Shown piece by piece: positions 1 through 11,411 of a stretch of 64,000 nucleotides of DNA; position 1 is the first letter of the stretch; the number at the start of each line of letters is the position of its first letter. Source of the DNA: Trachythela sp. YZ-2020 (Eukaryota; Cnidaria; Anthozoa; Malacalcyonacea; Clavulariidae); contig JADLSH010000155.1 of assembly GCA_016169945.1 (NCBI GenBank), positions 1,929,501 to 1,993,500 of the forward strand, written 5' to 3'. Position numbers and translations under genes: made by a program. The notes beneath the pieces are model-generated. The model was not told the DNA's origin. It did no database searches and saw nothing but the letters and a program-made list of their open reading frames with translations.

Positions 1-2
1 GG

Positions 3-487
3 ATTGAAGTATACGACCCCCCTTGTATTATATCGTTAAATTTACGGGTTTTTGTGTCTGTTTCAAAGGAATTTTTATGACTTCCCTTTATTCTCTATTT
101 CTCTATGTCTCAGTTCGTTGATTTTTTGACCAGGAAACAAATTCAAAAGACTTTCAACACGATCAATAATATGCGCTTGAGGTGTTTTGTTTTGCAATTT
201 TGTCTCCGTGTTTTGATCGCAAACTGCATCTTGTAAATATCTGTTCGATGACTCATTGCTGGAAAGGCGTTATAAAAGGCCTTAAAATGTTTGGCGAGCA
301 TACTGCAACAGTATTCCACCGACGAAATGTCTATCCACGACGAACTGCGAGAAGTAATCTTTGGCGGCAACATGGAAGTGACGATAGATTTCCTGAATTA
401 ACACGGTCTCGTCGCAAGCCAGAGAACTTTAGAAACCACCAAATATATGAAAATAAGCTATTATTTCGGGGGGTCGTATACTTCAAT
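3..487. mobile_element. Short TIR DNA element, left edge at window start
   Basis: The first bases read ATTGAAGTATACGACCCCCC and positions 468-487 are their exact reverse complement, giving 20-bp terminal inverted repeats around 445 bp with no long credible ORF. A non-autonomous DNA transposon is the simplest reading. The outer target duplication cannot be checked because only two bases precede the element in the window. Confidence 0.65.
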
Positions 488-491
488 GGCC

Positions 492-538
492 ATTGAAGTA
501 TACGACTCCCTTGGGGCAGGGGGGTCGTTAACTTCAAT
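492..538. repeat. 47-bp palindrome made of two termini of the same TIR family
   Basis: Starting four bases after the preceding element, ATTGAAGTATACGAC is followed after a G-rich spacer by an imperfect reverse complement ending in ACTTCAAT. It looks like an internally deleted relative of which almost only the ends remain. Confidence 0.5.
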
Positions 539-648
539 TGATCCACTAACATGTTGTATTACAATGATAATCTTAAAGTAAGCCAAATTAGGGATTGCAA
601 AGTCTAAACAAAGGACAACAATAAAACCAAGAACACATATTTGTCGTT

Positions 649-1490
649 ATCCCCGAGCCGGCGCGAAGCGCCGTGCGAGGGTACTAATTCCGCTCGGATA
701 TTTACACCCGGGTATGTGACAACAAAGCGGAATGCAAAGTTGTCCGCCATTATGCAATGGACGGTTTTCCACGTTATGCGCATGCGCGAGTACAGGCCGA
801 GAGAAAACTGTTTTGTACTCGGGAATCGGACATAAACAGACAAACAAAGTATCTATAAAACGAGATAAATGAAAATTATTTAGAGGAACAGGAGGAAAAA
901 GCAGTCAAAAGACCGAAGAAAGACAAGATTTTCGAGTTTTAAATTGTTTTAAACGCGTAAGTGTCTATTTTGTAGACTTGCTTTTGCCGTATTGGCATCA
1001 TGGCATGCAGTATATTATAGTTTGTGGATTTGAAAATGCATAGGTCATCCTGTGTGATCAATACAACATTGATTAATCTTAAAAGGTATTTTAGTATTAA
1101 TTCAAATACGTTATAGAATAAGAAACAACATATTAAATAAAAAAAAACAAGTGCGAAAAGAAGTAGAAAAATACTGTTAAAAAACAGTTTTGTGAAAATT
1201 TCGAAATGTTTTCTGAGACTTCTAAGGTTGAATTTTACAGTAAATCAAAGCTAAAAGAGTACGTAATAACATACCTACTTTATATAGTTGGGCAATTGAT
1301 AATTTTATAGTTAAAATTAACAAATCTTATCAATATTTTACCATTTTGTACAAAATAGAAATATACAGTGTTGCGTGTTACCATGGTTACAGTGATCGAC
1401 TCAGTACTTCATGTTACAATAACTTTTGGGGGAATAAATTGTGTGGTTCGAATGGGCGCGAGGGGATTCTGCATGCATGTATTTCTAGTA
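649..1490 (+). repeat. Unclassified interspersed repeat family, copy A
   Basis: The segment starts with a GC-rich stem (GGCGCGAAGCGCC) and ends in GCATGCATGTATTTCTAG. The same order of blocks recurs at 3443-4989 on the same strand and at 61742-62570 on the opposite strand, which fixes both ends to within a few bases. No inverted termini, long ORF or poly-A tail were seen, so the class is unknown. Small ORFs inside are not conserved as proteins between copies. Confidence 0.7.
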
Positions 1491-2202
1491 TAGTATACAG
1501 TATTCACTCACGCCGGTGTATACCGAAATTTATAAAATTTTACCTTCAAAAGACAATTCTTGGAGAGATTTCTGCAGATTATCCAAGGTAGCATCAAGTA
1601 CAAGTTACAAGAAGCATAAAATAGGTCAAACATGAACGAATTCAGAAGTTATATACGATTGTCCAGAAATCGGTCGAAATTGTCCAGAAATCGGCCATTT
1701 TCTGCCAGGCGCTACTTTGCTTCATCAAGACCTCCCCAAGACGCCCCGCGTTTCGCGACCTCCCCAAACACCCCCGCGAGCTCAGCTTAGCCACTGATCT
1801 CTATAAATTAGCTGAATGCGTAAATGTTATTTTCCTCAAAAGCGCCTGGGTACGAGGCTGGTCTGGTCATGTGACATCCCAGATTTTGGGATGTAGATTA
1901 ATTTGTCGTTAGGGTGGGTACGTTGGGCAAAGTTTATACGAGTAGTGCGTATTAATTAATTTGTACGATTTACTTTTCTTTACTCATATTGTTTTCGATT
2001 CTTTTTCATTTATTATTGACCCAAAGTCAATTTGTATACAAAATTCAGTCTGTAAAAATAATTCAAGTTTTTTGTGTGAAATTTTTACAGCCATATAATA
2101 TTTATAGTTCACGAAATTGATACACTCGTTGTCGCGTTTGTTCGATCTAAAAATATGTGATCGTATTGTATTAAATATTAAATATATTGAAACTGTGTAT
2201 AA
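1491..2202. other. Intergenic, with half of a palindromic repeat at about 1735-1870
   Basis: No gene was recognised. Positions 1735-1870 (GTTTCGCGACCTCCCC, then TCTATAAATTAGCTGAATGC and AGCGCCTGGGTACGAGGCTGG) match the reverse complement of about 58015-58160. There the sequence is one arm of a palindrome, so this is a partial copy of that repeat. Confidence 0.5.
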
Positions 2203-2940
2203 ATGAATGAATGAATGAATTACATTTATATAGCGCATTTTTCATATGGATATGTTCAAGTGCGCTTCTTACAGCAGTAGATAATATACAAATTATAAAT
2301 GTTAGATAAAAATATATTACAATAATGTTAAGATTCATATAAAATATGTTACAGCGATAACTGCAAGTAAAAGTGGAACATGCACATGCATTAATTAAAA
2401 GCATCTAAGAATAGAAATGTCTTTAGCAACTTTCTAAATGTAGCTGTTGAGGATGCAATCCTGATGGCTTTGGGAAGAGCGTTCCATAAAGTTGGAGCAG
2501 CGAGAGAGAATGATCGATCACCCAAGGTCTTAAGAGTTTTAAGTCTGGGGCGTTCTAGTAGACACGGATCAGAGTGGGATCTAAGGTTGTAACCAGTGGT
2601 GGGTTTTTTACTTGAGAGAAGCTCTTTAATGTACGTTGGAGCTTGATTGTTGGCCTTGTATGTAATAAGGAGGATTTTAAAGTCGATGCGAGACTTAATC
2701 GGGAGCCAATGAAGATCATATAAAACAGGAGTGATATGATCGAACCGAGGAGTATTGCAGATAAGCCGAGCTGCCGCGTTTTGAACAGCTTGTAATTTCC
2801 TCAATTGGGTTGAAGGAAGACCATAAAAAAGACTGTTACAGTAGTCCAGGCGGCTTATAACGAAAGCCTGCACAAGAATCTGAGTTGTATGTTGATCGAG
2901 GAATATGTTGGTATATAAATTTAAGCGTTCTCCTTACAGC
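2203..2940 (-). mobile_element. 5'-truncated CR1/L2-like LINE, 3' end
   Basis: Read on the minus strand, a reverse-transcriptase C-terminal ORF is followed by about 170 bp of 3' UTR that includes AAAATGCGCTATATAAATG, and it ends in four ATTC repeats at 2203-2222. A short tandem tail instead of poly-A is typical of CR1/L2-type LINEs. Everything upstream of about 2940, including the RT catalytic core, is absent, so this is a dead 5'-truncated insertion. Confidence 0.8.
2391..2873 (-). pseudogene. LINE ORF2 C-terminal fragment
   Basis: This 160-residue open frame corresponds to the region downstream of the RT catalytic core in non-LTR retrotransposon ORF2. It shows the hallmark strings SRLDYCNSLFYGLP, LQAVQNAAARL, LHWLPI and LWNALP. 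The YADD core and the endonuclease are missing, so it cannot encode an active enzyme. It is uninterrupted and ends naturally at LFLDAFN-stop before the 3' UTR, which suggests a fairly young insertion. Confidence 0.82.
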
Positions 2941-3442
2941 AATTTTTACAGCGGAATCGAACAATTAGTTGGTAAACAGCTACAGCAAGACGATTTCGTG
3001 CCGTAAGACCGCATTTTCGATCTTTACGTGTGGTCTGTAGACGATAATATGCGAGAAAGCTTATTGTATTGATAATAATTCCAAGGATATAAAACTAAAT
3101 GCCAAATGGTTATATATTAGACTAAAACACCGTCGTTCGATGCAGCGTCCTTTAGACGGATCTTTTAAATGATAGTGGCTGGTTTACAATGTCAATGCTG
3201 TAGCAGATATTAATATCCTCGTTTGAAGGATTTACTATTTGAAACTTGTAATTGTATTGTTCGGTTAAAAGCTAGCAGCATTCGACTATGCGCAAAAACC
3301 CAAACTCCGATGTCAACAGACTGGATCGCCTACCCCTACTGAGTATAGCAGACGACTTTGACTCACGTGACCATACAGTACCAGGGTCTCTCCGCAGCAG
3401 GGAGGTGTGCGAAGGTGAGACCCTGGGAAACAGGTTGAGTAT
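2941..3442. other. Intergenic, nothing recognised
   Basis: No supported gene, RNA or repeat boundary. A 65-residue ORF at 3288-3485 runs into repeat copy B and has no recognisable domain. Confidence 0.4.
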
Positions 3443-4989
3443 TATCACCGAGCTAACGGCGCAAAGCGCCGTGCGAGGGTACTAATTCCGCTCGGATATC
3501 TAAACAAGGGTATGTGAGAACATAGCGGATTGCAAAGTTGTCTGCCATTACGCAGTGGACGGTTTTCTACGCTATGCGCATGCCCGAGTATATGCCGAGA
3601 AAAACTGGTAAGTATACGTCAGAATTTTAACTGCCATTTTGCAAACCTTTTTCAATACTCGGGCCAACGCAAAAATATACAGACAAATAGAGTCTTCAAA
3701 ACAAGATAAATGATAATTTTCAAATGTTAGTCAACAGGAGAAAACTAAACCAGTCGAATGAACGGAAAAAGGACACTTTTTGAAGTTTTGAAGCGTTTTA
3801 AACGGGTAAGTGCGGATATAGTGTCCCCCCTCGCAGATTCTGTCCCCCTCCAAGAAAAACTGAGATAAGTTTTAGTTGTTGCGTTTTTTGGTCGAAATAT
3901 AGAAATTTTGGACTAATAATTATAAACTGTTTCTGACCGTTGGAAACATTGTTAATCAAAATATCGCTCAACAGGTTTGTTCACGCTAACAGATCGATAC
4001 TCTCCAAAATCGTAATGCTAATAGAACTAGCATTTTCAGGAACGTAGTATCCCACGGAGATGTAACCGACATGGCGGGCAGCCGCAAGAAGCGGAGGAGA
4101 GAGAAAGCAAACAATTTTTGTAGTCGACCTGTCTTGCCATTGTCTCATGCCTGAAGTGAGCGACGACATGATATTTTGTGATTAGTGCGACCAAAAAATA
4201 TGCAGTCCGCTGAAGAGTGGTTGTGCCCGAATGCACTCCACTATTATATACTTTACAGGAAATAATTTCATTATTGATAGTCATTTTCTTGTTCTTCTCC
4301 TTTTAGTTGTATTATTTAGCAGAATTGGACAATTTGTCATATGTAACGTCAGAAAATTGGCATTTGTTTTTGGCATTGATATGAAAACTTGTTTCAAGAA
4401 GGGACATAATTATTAATTCAGACAAATATTAAGTCTCCAAAACAAGATAAATGAAATTTTTTAGAGGACTTTCACTTACTAAAGTCAATTGGCATGCTCT
4501 ACAGTTTGTGGTTTTGAAAATGCGTAGTTCATCCTGTGATCAATAACAACATTGACTAATCTTAAAAATTGTTTTAGTATTAATTCAAATGCGTTATATA
4601 GAATAAGAAATAACATATTTAATCTCAAAAACTTCATAGTATAAAAGTACTGTTCAAAAAACAGTTGAAGTTTTATGACAATTTCGAAACGTTTTGTGAG
4701 ACGTTTAAGATTGAATTTTAGAGTAAATCAAAGCTAAAAGAACTACTTTATATAGTTGGGCAAAAGAGCTACTTTATATAGTTGGGCAATTGATAATTTT
4801 ACAGATAAAAGTACAAACCTTATCACTATTTTGCGATTTTGTACAAAAAATAAAAGAACTGATACGGCCGGTTGCTTGTTACCATGGTTACAGTGATCAA
4901 CTCAGTACTTCATGTTACAATAACTTTTGGGGAGTATAATTGCTTGGGTTCTAATGGGCGAGGGGGTTCTGCATGCATGTATTTCTAGT
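3443..4989 (+). repeat. Unclassified interspersed repeat family, copy B, with an internal insertion
   Basis: Blocks in the order of copy A are present: GCGCAAAGCGCCGTGCGAGG at the start, then TTTTAAACGGGTAAGTG, then TATATAGTTGGGCAATTGAT, then GCATGCATGTATTTCTAG at the end. About 600 bp at roughly 3815-4425 have no match in copies A or C and split the family sequence. The motif ACTTTATATAGTTGGGCAA is also doubled near 4742-4790. Confidence 0.65.
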
Positions 4990-6043
4990 TTGTTTATATT
5001 ATTGTTAAGTTTTAAACAAAACAAAATTCAGAGTGTTTAAAAGCAGCTAAATCGGCCGCATAGCGTTGTAAACAAACACAATATACTTTTCTAAAGAGAT
5101 CGAAACGCGGAATCGAACGGTGGTATTGTCATCTACATAGCATGCACTGAACCGAAGATATGAACCTGCAAAGTTGTATAGCGATATCGCTATATAAACA
5201 TTAGGGCCTATACTCTATATCTAGGACTATACTCTATAGGGGTCTAAAATAAAAACCATATGGTTTCGAGTATATAAGCTCCTAGCCCACTTCTTGTGAA
5301 TATACTGTATATTATAGTTTCTTTCTTCTATTTGTTATCGTAATATTTTGGGCGAATTAGTAAATAAAAATATACAGCTTATATACAGCTACTAGCTGGC
5401 CGCCCTAATATTTTTCACTTTGAAAAATTTGTAAGTTGTTTATGCCGTCCGTTGATTTGATTTGAATTCATTTGATAAACTTTATCACAAAATTTCGTTT
5501 GGAAATTCTGCCGGTTCCCATACGTGCAATGTATGTCATGTATATAATATACTATACTATAGCCCCTCATTGAAGAATCACATTTTCAGTATTTGTTCAC
5601 TGAGTAAACAAAATAACAATATCGAGTTACATAACAATTATGTGATATATGTGGTGTTAAAATTACTTACTTCAATTTCTCGCAAGCAGAGGTTTATATA
5701 TATAGTCAATATAAATATATCAAATGTAGAAAAACGTTTTTAGTAAACTTACATTGAAGTCCAGCAATCAAATACAGAACAATCATCCAATGATATGGTG
5801 CCATTTTTCGATTCTCATTCAAATTAAAATGCATATAAAACTATTCAGTTTAAAACCAGACCATCGCGTACATTTTCGTTCCATGAAGAACAGTTCACTT
5901 TTGCTTTGTATTTTTGGCGCATTTAAGATATAGTATTATTTCGAATAAAGAACTGAACAATAACATCACCGTTTCATCACCTGTCACGAAAAATGTGCGC
6001 CCGTACCGTTTTGATTGTTCATTTTCAACGCTTTACTGCTCGC
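4990..6043. other. Intergenic, AT-rich, nothing recognised
   Basis: Open frames here are short, AT-driven and without recognisable domains. I see no supported gene. Confidence 0.4.
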
Positions 6044-6049
6044 GTTACT

Positions 6050-6192
6050 TTCTTGGCATGCCCGCGCGACAGATTATTTACCTGACTCGAATAGGTGTCT
6101 AGTCGCCCGCACGGCCAAAACGACCGTAATGGTAACCGCCGAAACCTATTCGAATTGCGTGAAAAATCAGTCGCGCGGACACGCCAAGAATG
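6050..6192. repeat. Imperfect palindrome, MITE-like
   Basis: CTTGGCATGCCCGCGCGAC near 6050 pairs with GTCGCGCGGACACGCCAAG near 6172-6190, and the pairing continues inward through CGAATAGGT. The two arms are roughly 45 bp each. No coding potential. Consistent with a small foldback or MITE; the flanks do not show a clear target duplication. Confidence 0.5.
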
Positions 6193-6462
6193 TTCAATGT
6201 AGTTCAATGCGTGTACTTTCATGCGTGTCCGCGAGCAATAAAGCGGACAGAAAACTCTCCCGCTAGACACCTACAGCGCACTAGTTGAAACATGTTCGCT
6301 CCGTCCACGCGGGCAAAGCGAGGCTGTAACGCAAATGCTAATTTTCCCGCGCGCACGGTTTGCTTAACGAGCACAATTGAATTATGATAAATTAAAACTT
6401 TATCATAACTTATGCATTTTGCAAGGCTCGTGTGAAGTACTTTGGTGAAGTGCGCCTGTATA

Positions 6463-7139
6463 AGGCCCCGTCTACACCTATCCGGATTCGTTTGTATCCG
6501 GAAACTTTTTGTTGCGGATTCAAAAGTTTGACGCGTCCACACATATCCAGATTCGTTGCGTTTTCGAGTGTCCACACCTATCCGCGAAAACGATACGAAT
6601 ACGCTAGAATTGCTTACAGAGCATGCGCTGTCACAAATGATGAGCCCGCGATGTAGTTGGCTAGTTGCTGTAACACGTGTTTTGTTATTTCGGAAAGTAA
6701 ACTGTAGTAAAAGCTATTAAATCAAAGTCATCAAATAAACGAAGTCGTACTAGTGCCGCACGCTTTCTTTCATAGTCAGCCTGGTAATTTAGAATCGCAA
6801 CATTCAATTGAATAAAGGCAATATAATGCTCGAAATTATCCCAGTTAGAATCGCTTGTCTCCGAGGCGCCATTTTGCTTTAGGAAAGCTCCCGCGAGCAT
6901 AATCGTAGACTGGATTCTACAATTTAGAGTGGGTATTGAGTGGGCCGATATCGTTGTGGTTACAGTGCGTCCACACGTATCCGGGTTCGTTGCGTTTTCA
7001 AAAGTTTCCACTCTGGAGAGCGTTTTCAAAAGTTTGCGGTTACTGTTTGCGTTTTCACTGGATACGTGTGGACGGTAAGCGTAACCGCAACAAAATGTTT
7101 GCGGATACAAACGAATCCAGATACTTGTGGGCGGGGCCT
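6463..7139. mobile_element. Long-TIR non-autonomous DNA transposon
   Basis: The ends are AGGCCCCGTCTACACCTATC at the left and, on the other strand, AGGCCCCGCCCACAAGTATC at the right. Both are followed by GGATTCGTTTGTATCCG and further paired blocks such as CCACACGTATCC. The inverted arms exceed 100 bp. No transposase frame is visible inside, and the short ORFs fall in the arms. The target duplication could not be settled, so the superfamily is left open. Confidence 0.75.
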
Positions 7140-7767
7140 AAATCAACATGTGCTTGAGCCGTGAAGCACGCCTAATGTAAGACACAGTTTCATTTTTGAT
7201 CAGACGCCGTACTTCACATCATTCTACATAATTTAATGAATACAGAATTTTTTTTTTTTATGGGTGCCGTTCCACAACATATTGGTGTACGCTTGAAGTT
7301 GTTGGCGATAAACACTAGTTAAATATCGTGACTTTCACGTCATAAACTTTCAACCAATGACAGTATACTAGAAATTGCCCGTTTTTACACTAGCTTGGTG
7401 TATAATAATTAATATTGATATTTGTTCTCATGGTTTTTTAAAAAAAATTTTTTTTCAAATTGTCTGTTGGAAATAGAATTTGGTTCAACACTCAAGTATG
7501 AGCAATTTTTGGACCAGGAACTGCTCCCCAATCACTGCTAATCCTCTTTTTCTTGTTAGGGGGCGACGCTCTTCGAAAAAAGCCTAATGCTCTTTCATTT
7601 TGAGTCCAATCGTCATGAAATTTGACACGATGATTTAAAACGATATTCCTCATCGATTGACGGTGTCCGATTTTCGATTTAGGGGGCAACGTATAAGCAA
7701 TTCTTTACTGTTAGCGCAGAGTAATAATTAAACGCAATGTATGTATACATGTGTCTGTAAACACGAT
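7140..7767. other. Intergenic before the duplication boundary
   Basis: No gene was recognised. A 65-residue minus-strand ORF at 7492-7689 is rich in Lys and Arg but has no known motif. The tandem duplication starts at 7768. Confidence 0.4.
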
Positions 7768-8129
7768 ATGTATAATCCAATTTTCATCCAAACTGAACGA
7801 TTATTTAATCAATTTGTTCTTGGCTTATGGTCGCTTGGTATTTTTCAGTTATTGTGCTTAAAGACAAACACCCACACATATACATACTCACATACAAACC
7901 AAGGTGAAAACATATTTCAAACTCTTTTCATTAAGTAATTGACATGTTCTTTCCACCTGTGATAACTGTCTATGAGTACCCCCAAGATACTGAATAACTC
8001 TGAATAGATATTTTTTCTTAAAAAGGTTGGTTACAGATTGTAAGTTGAACAGAAAATGGGAACTTTTTTGGCAAGGATGGACTATCAAAAAACTATTTTT
8101 CCCAATAAATGAGAGTTCAATTGCCCAAA

Positions 8130-8420
8130 GACGGCTATCAACTAAGTTGAGTTCTGCATTAACTAGAGACTCGATCGAGTACAGTCATGATAAACTCTTA
8201 TTAGCCTAAAATGGTTAAATTCATCAGTAATACATGAATGTTAAAACGTTTAGATCATTGAAAGTTTAGAGTAAAGTCATTAACATACAAAAGAACTAAC
8301 AAAGGTCCAAGTACTGAACTTTGAGGAACTCCACATGGTTTAATAAGATGACTTGAATAATTCTGACCAATCGAGACAAATTGTTTAAGTTCAGTTAAAT
8401 AAGAAACAAGCCACTCATAT
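8130..8420 (-). pseudogene. LINE reverse-transcriptase fragment, unit 1
   Basis: The minus-strand frame reads WLVSYLTELKQFVSIG and then GVPQSSVLGPLLVLLYVND. These correspond to the RT segment before motif B and to motif B itself (usually GVPQGSxLGPLLFLLYIND). The following YADD region has decayed to stops near 8240. It is a small remnant abutting the ACTCCGC minisatellite. Confidence 0.75.
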
Positions 8421-8424
8421 GCTA

Positions 8425-9025
8425 TTCCGCGCTTTGGAGTCAGCATTCCACAGTGCGCAATTCGCACTCCGCATTTCGCACTTCGCATTTCGCAAACCGC
8501 ATTTTGCACTTTGGAGTCAGCACTTCACAGTCCGCATTTCGCACTATGGAGTCTGCACTGCGGAGTCCGGACTCCACAGTCTACATTCGGAAGTCATCAC
8601 ACCCGGTCAGAATTCCGCAGTCCGCACTCAAGACTCCGCAGTCCGCACTCAAGACTCTGCAATTTGGAGTCAGCACTCTTGACTCCGCAGTCTGCACTCA
8701 AGACTCCGAACTCCGCAGTCCGCACTGAAGACTCCGGACTCCGAAGTCCGCACTCAAAATTCTGGAGTCAGCAGTCTGGGGTCCGGATTCCGCGCTCTAG
8801 AGTCCCAACTTAGCAAGCCGCACTTTGGAATCCGCGCTCCGTAATGCGCACTCTAGAATCCGCACTCCGTCTGCGAAGTCCGCACTCCACAGTCCGTACT
8901 CTGGTGTCCGCAATTCGCAGTCTGCACACCGGAGTCAGCACTCTGGAATCAGCTGTCCGAAGTCCGCACTTTGCAATTCGCAGGACGCCCGCACTCCGTA
9001 GTTCGCACTCCACTCTCCGCAGTAG
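8425..9025. repeat. Degenerate ACTCCGCAGTCCGC minisatellite, unit 1
   Basis: About 600 bp consist of variants of a short unit such as CACTCCGCAGTC, CACTCAAGACTC and GGAGTCAGCACT. The unit is itself partly self-complementary (GGAGTC and GACTCC), so long frames stay open on both strands. Those frames are products of the repeat, not genes. The same array stands at 25155-25758. Confidence 0.9.
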
Positions 9026-9410
9026 GTTCGTGAGTTTATTGTTCATGGTAAACGAATCCCTTAGAAGCTTTATGTGATATATAGCTGTTTAGGCTTCCAT
9101 ATTTCTAAACCTTCAAAGGAATTTCTCCAAATTGTTGGCCATAGACGCCACAGCTCACAAGTTTAAAGCATGTTCCGTAGTCGAACTTCACGGTTCGCGC
9201 GAAGCGAAAATGACAAATTGGCCAACTTGGTCAGCAAACTGATCCGTTTCACTAACATAATTTATCACATTGCCGGCCGAATCTATCTTTTCGCTTCGCG
9301 CAAACAAATTCGTTTAGTAGAAAACGGGGCCAGTTGTTTAAAAGTCAATTAGTTTAATCCTATAGGTTAGGCCAAGAACTTCACTGCAAACTTTCCAAGA
9401 GCTTGTTTAG

Positions 9411-10403
9411 GGAACGTTCATTATTTAAGAGGGGGGTGGGCCGGTAATTTTGCAGCATTGATTTTAGAGCTGCTCCCATCGGCATCTTTTCGTAATCGAT
9501 TAATAGCTGTTAACAATCGATTAATCGTATAAAATAAATTAAATCATGATACGTCAAAAACGTGACGTAATCAGCGAGAAAACGTAACGTTTTGAAACGG
9601 AAACATCGTGAAAAATTTTGCAACTTCAACGCTTGCTTGCAAATGGTAGTATAGACGGTGTGAAATTGACAACACGGCATTAGTGATATCAGATATCTCG
9701 TCGGTTCACGAGAACATTCAATTTCATCAGCAAATGAGAGTGCGCTTTTTCACAGCGTTTTTCGACTGCATGAGAGCGCCAGAATAGGAAGTTTAGGCTG
9801 TGCATGTTTGTTGTCAATGATCCGATTATTGTTAAGACTAATCGATTTCCAAAAAATAATCGATATAACGATTAATCGATTTATCGGGAGCAGCTCTAAT
9901 TGATTTATAATATTTTCTTGACCCACCCATGAACAACGGTTACATTTTTGTGGCCCACCCCATGTCATTGAACACAAATTCATGGCCCACCCCCAATATA
10001 GTTTGATTAATTTCCCCCTATGAAGATAAACGTATATCCATTTGAAAGATATTATTATTGTAAAATATGATAAAATTGGACCAATTGTATAGAAATAGAA
10101 ACAAATATCTTTGAGTGATATTTCAATAAAACGTTTTTCAATATGAAAAGCTTCATTTGTACTTTTTACTTTTCCCAGATGGCTGCATTATTAACTAAAT
10201 TTCAAAGAGTGTGCGATTTCAACCTGGTACCCAGGCTTTGTGCGATTTTACTATGGTCCTAAAAAATGTATTTAAAAATCAGGTACGCCCACCCCTTTCC
10301 TTAGATATAATTACCCTGGCCCACCCCCAAAAACAATTTTTAAAACTTTGGCCCACCCCCCAAATCCACCGGCCCACCCCCTCTTAAATAATGAACGGTC
10401 CCT
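9411..10403. mobile_element. TIR element with CGTTCATTATTTAAGAG ends, unit 1
   Basis: Left end GGAACGTTCATTATTTAAG at 9411 and right end CTTAAATAATGAACGGTCC near 10383-10402 are inverted, and both adjoin GGGTGGGCCGG or CCGGCCCACCCC. The interior holds several GGCCCACCCC runs and a nested hAT element at 9465-9898. No transposase frame. The unit 2 copy (about 26145-26782) has lost its left terminus. Confidence 0.65.
9465..9898. mobile_element. hAT-type non-autonomous element, 8-bp TSD, unit 1 only
   Basis: The termini TAGAGCTGCTCCC are inverted at the two ends and flanked by identical 8-bp direct repeats ATTGATTT (9457-9464 and 9899-9906). Unit 2 carries the empty site with a single ATTGATTT at 26178-26185, which directly shows the insertion. 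An 8-bp duplication and these ends fit hAT elements. The interior repeats the motif CGATTAATCGATTA and has no transposase ORF. Confidence 0.92.
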
Positions 10404-11090
10404 TATAAACTTGGAGATTTTTTTCCATAAACCTTACCTGGATCAATAGAAGCTCTATTTTCTGATGTTTTGAAATAATTAGACGTACAAAAAAACACAA
10501 ACGAAACAGCGGGATAAATTTTAACCTAAGCCAAGTGCTAATCGTTCATTGAACAACCGGGCCCTGCTACAAACGAGAATGCGTATTTACTTGTGAGAAT
10601 TTTCGCATGTCATGGTCAAATGAGAACAATGAGAACATGAGTTGCATGAGAGTAGACTTGTCACGCGTCATGATCGGTCAAAGGTGCAAAAACTCTTATC
10701 AACTCCCATCTAAATTTGAACCAGCTCAAAGTTAAAGAGAGTGAACGAGAGTCGATGAGAGTTGGCGGTCAAACGCGAGCGAGAGTTGCAACTCTCATCA
10801 TAAACACTCATCCTCGTTTCACCGATAAAAACATCGAATACGTAACACCTACGCATAAAAAAACACATAACTAAAACAAAAACGATTTCTAATTGTGTTT
10901 TATGATTCAATTTGTGTACCTGGCTGAAGCGGCCAACCTGAACATAGCACTGGATGTCAGCGAACTGCAGGTCTGTGTGTACAGCAGCAATAGATAGAAA
11001 CGAAGAATTTCGTATACATTCATGACGCAGAGTTGAAAGTCTTCAAATGTTTCAGCTACAAATATAATAAGAATAATTAGTTACAACTAA
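10404..11090. other. Non-coding stretch of unit 1 with GAGAGTTG-type internal repeats
   Basis: Positions 10560-10830 hold several variants of GATGAGAGTTG and its complement CAACTCTCATC, also present in unit 2 at 26940-27200. Nothing protein-coding is supported. Confidence 0.45.
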
Positions 11091-11094
11091 AGCT

Positions 11095-11285
11095 TAAGGG
11101 TTAGCTTTTGGTGAGGCACGGAAGAGAACCAACCACAACTCTACTTACACGAGTTTTCAAGAACAGCGAAATGCGCAAGTAAATTCACCTAAGTAAATTT
11201 CCACCCTCGACCTACAGTAGTAAGCTTAACTCAGCGGTAAAGGGCAGCGCCCTAACCTCATCTGCCAACCGTGTGATTCCCCAAA
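11095..11285 (-). mobile_element. tRNA-like SINE copy, partial, unit 1
   Basis: On the minus strand it contains CGGTTGGCAGATGAGGTTAG (A-box-like) and GGTCGAGGG (B-box-like) followed by the family body ending AAAAGCTAACCCTTAAGC. The duplicate in unit 2 is at 27475-27625. The order of blocks matches the longer copies at 19450-19790 and 34690-35020. Confidence 0.65.
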
Positions 11286-11411
11286 AATATAAGATATATT
11301 TTAGTTTGGACGTGAAGGCAATTCGCGCATTTGTTAGGGTGCGCGAAATTCAAATGCGCGAAAATTTAAGACTGAGCGAAAATAAGTAGTACGCGGATTT
11401 AGGTAGCGAAA

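Noticed and set aside
8419..9077. Several overlapping 80-115 residue ORFs on both strands (also 25186-25810)
   Set aside because: All are translations of the ACTCCGC minisatellite. Composition is repetitive in every frame and no start context or domain is present.
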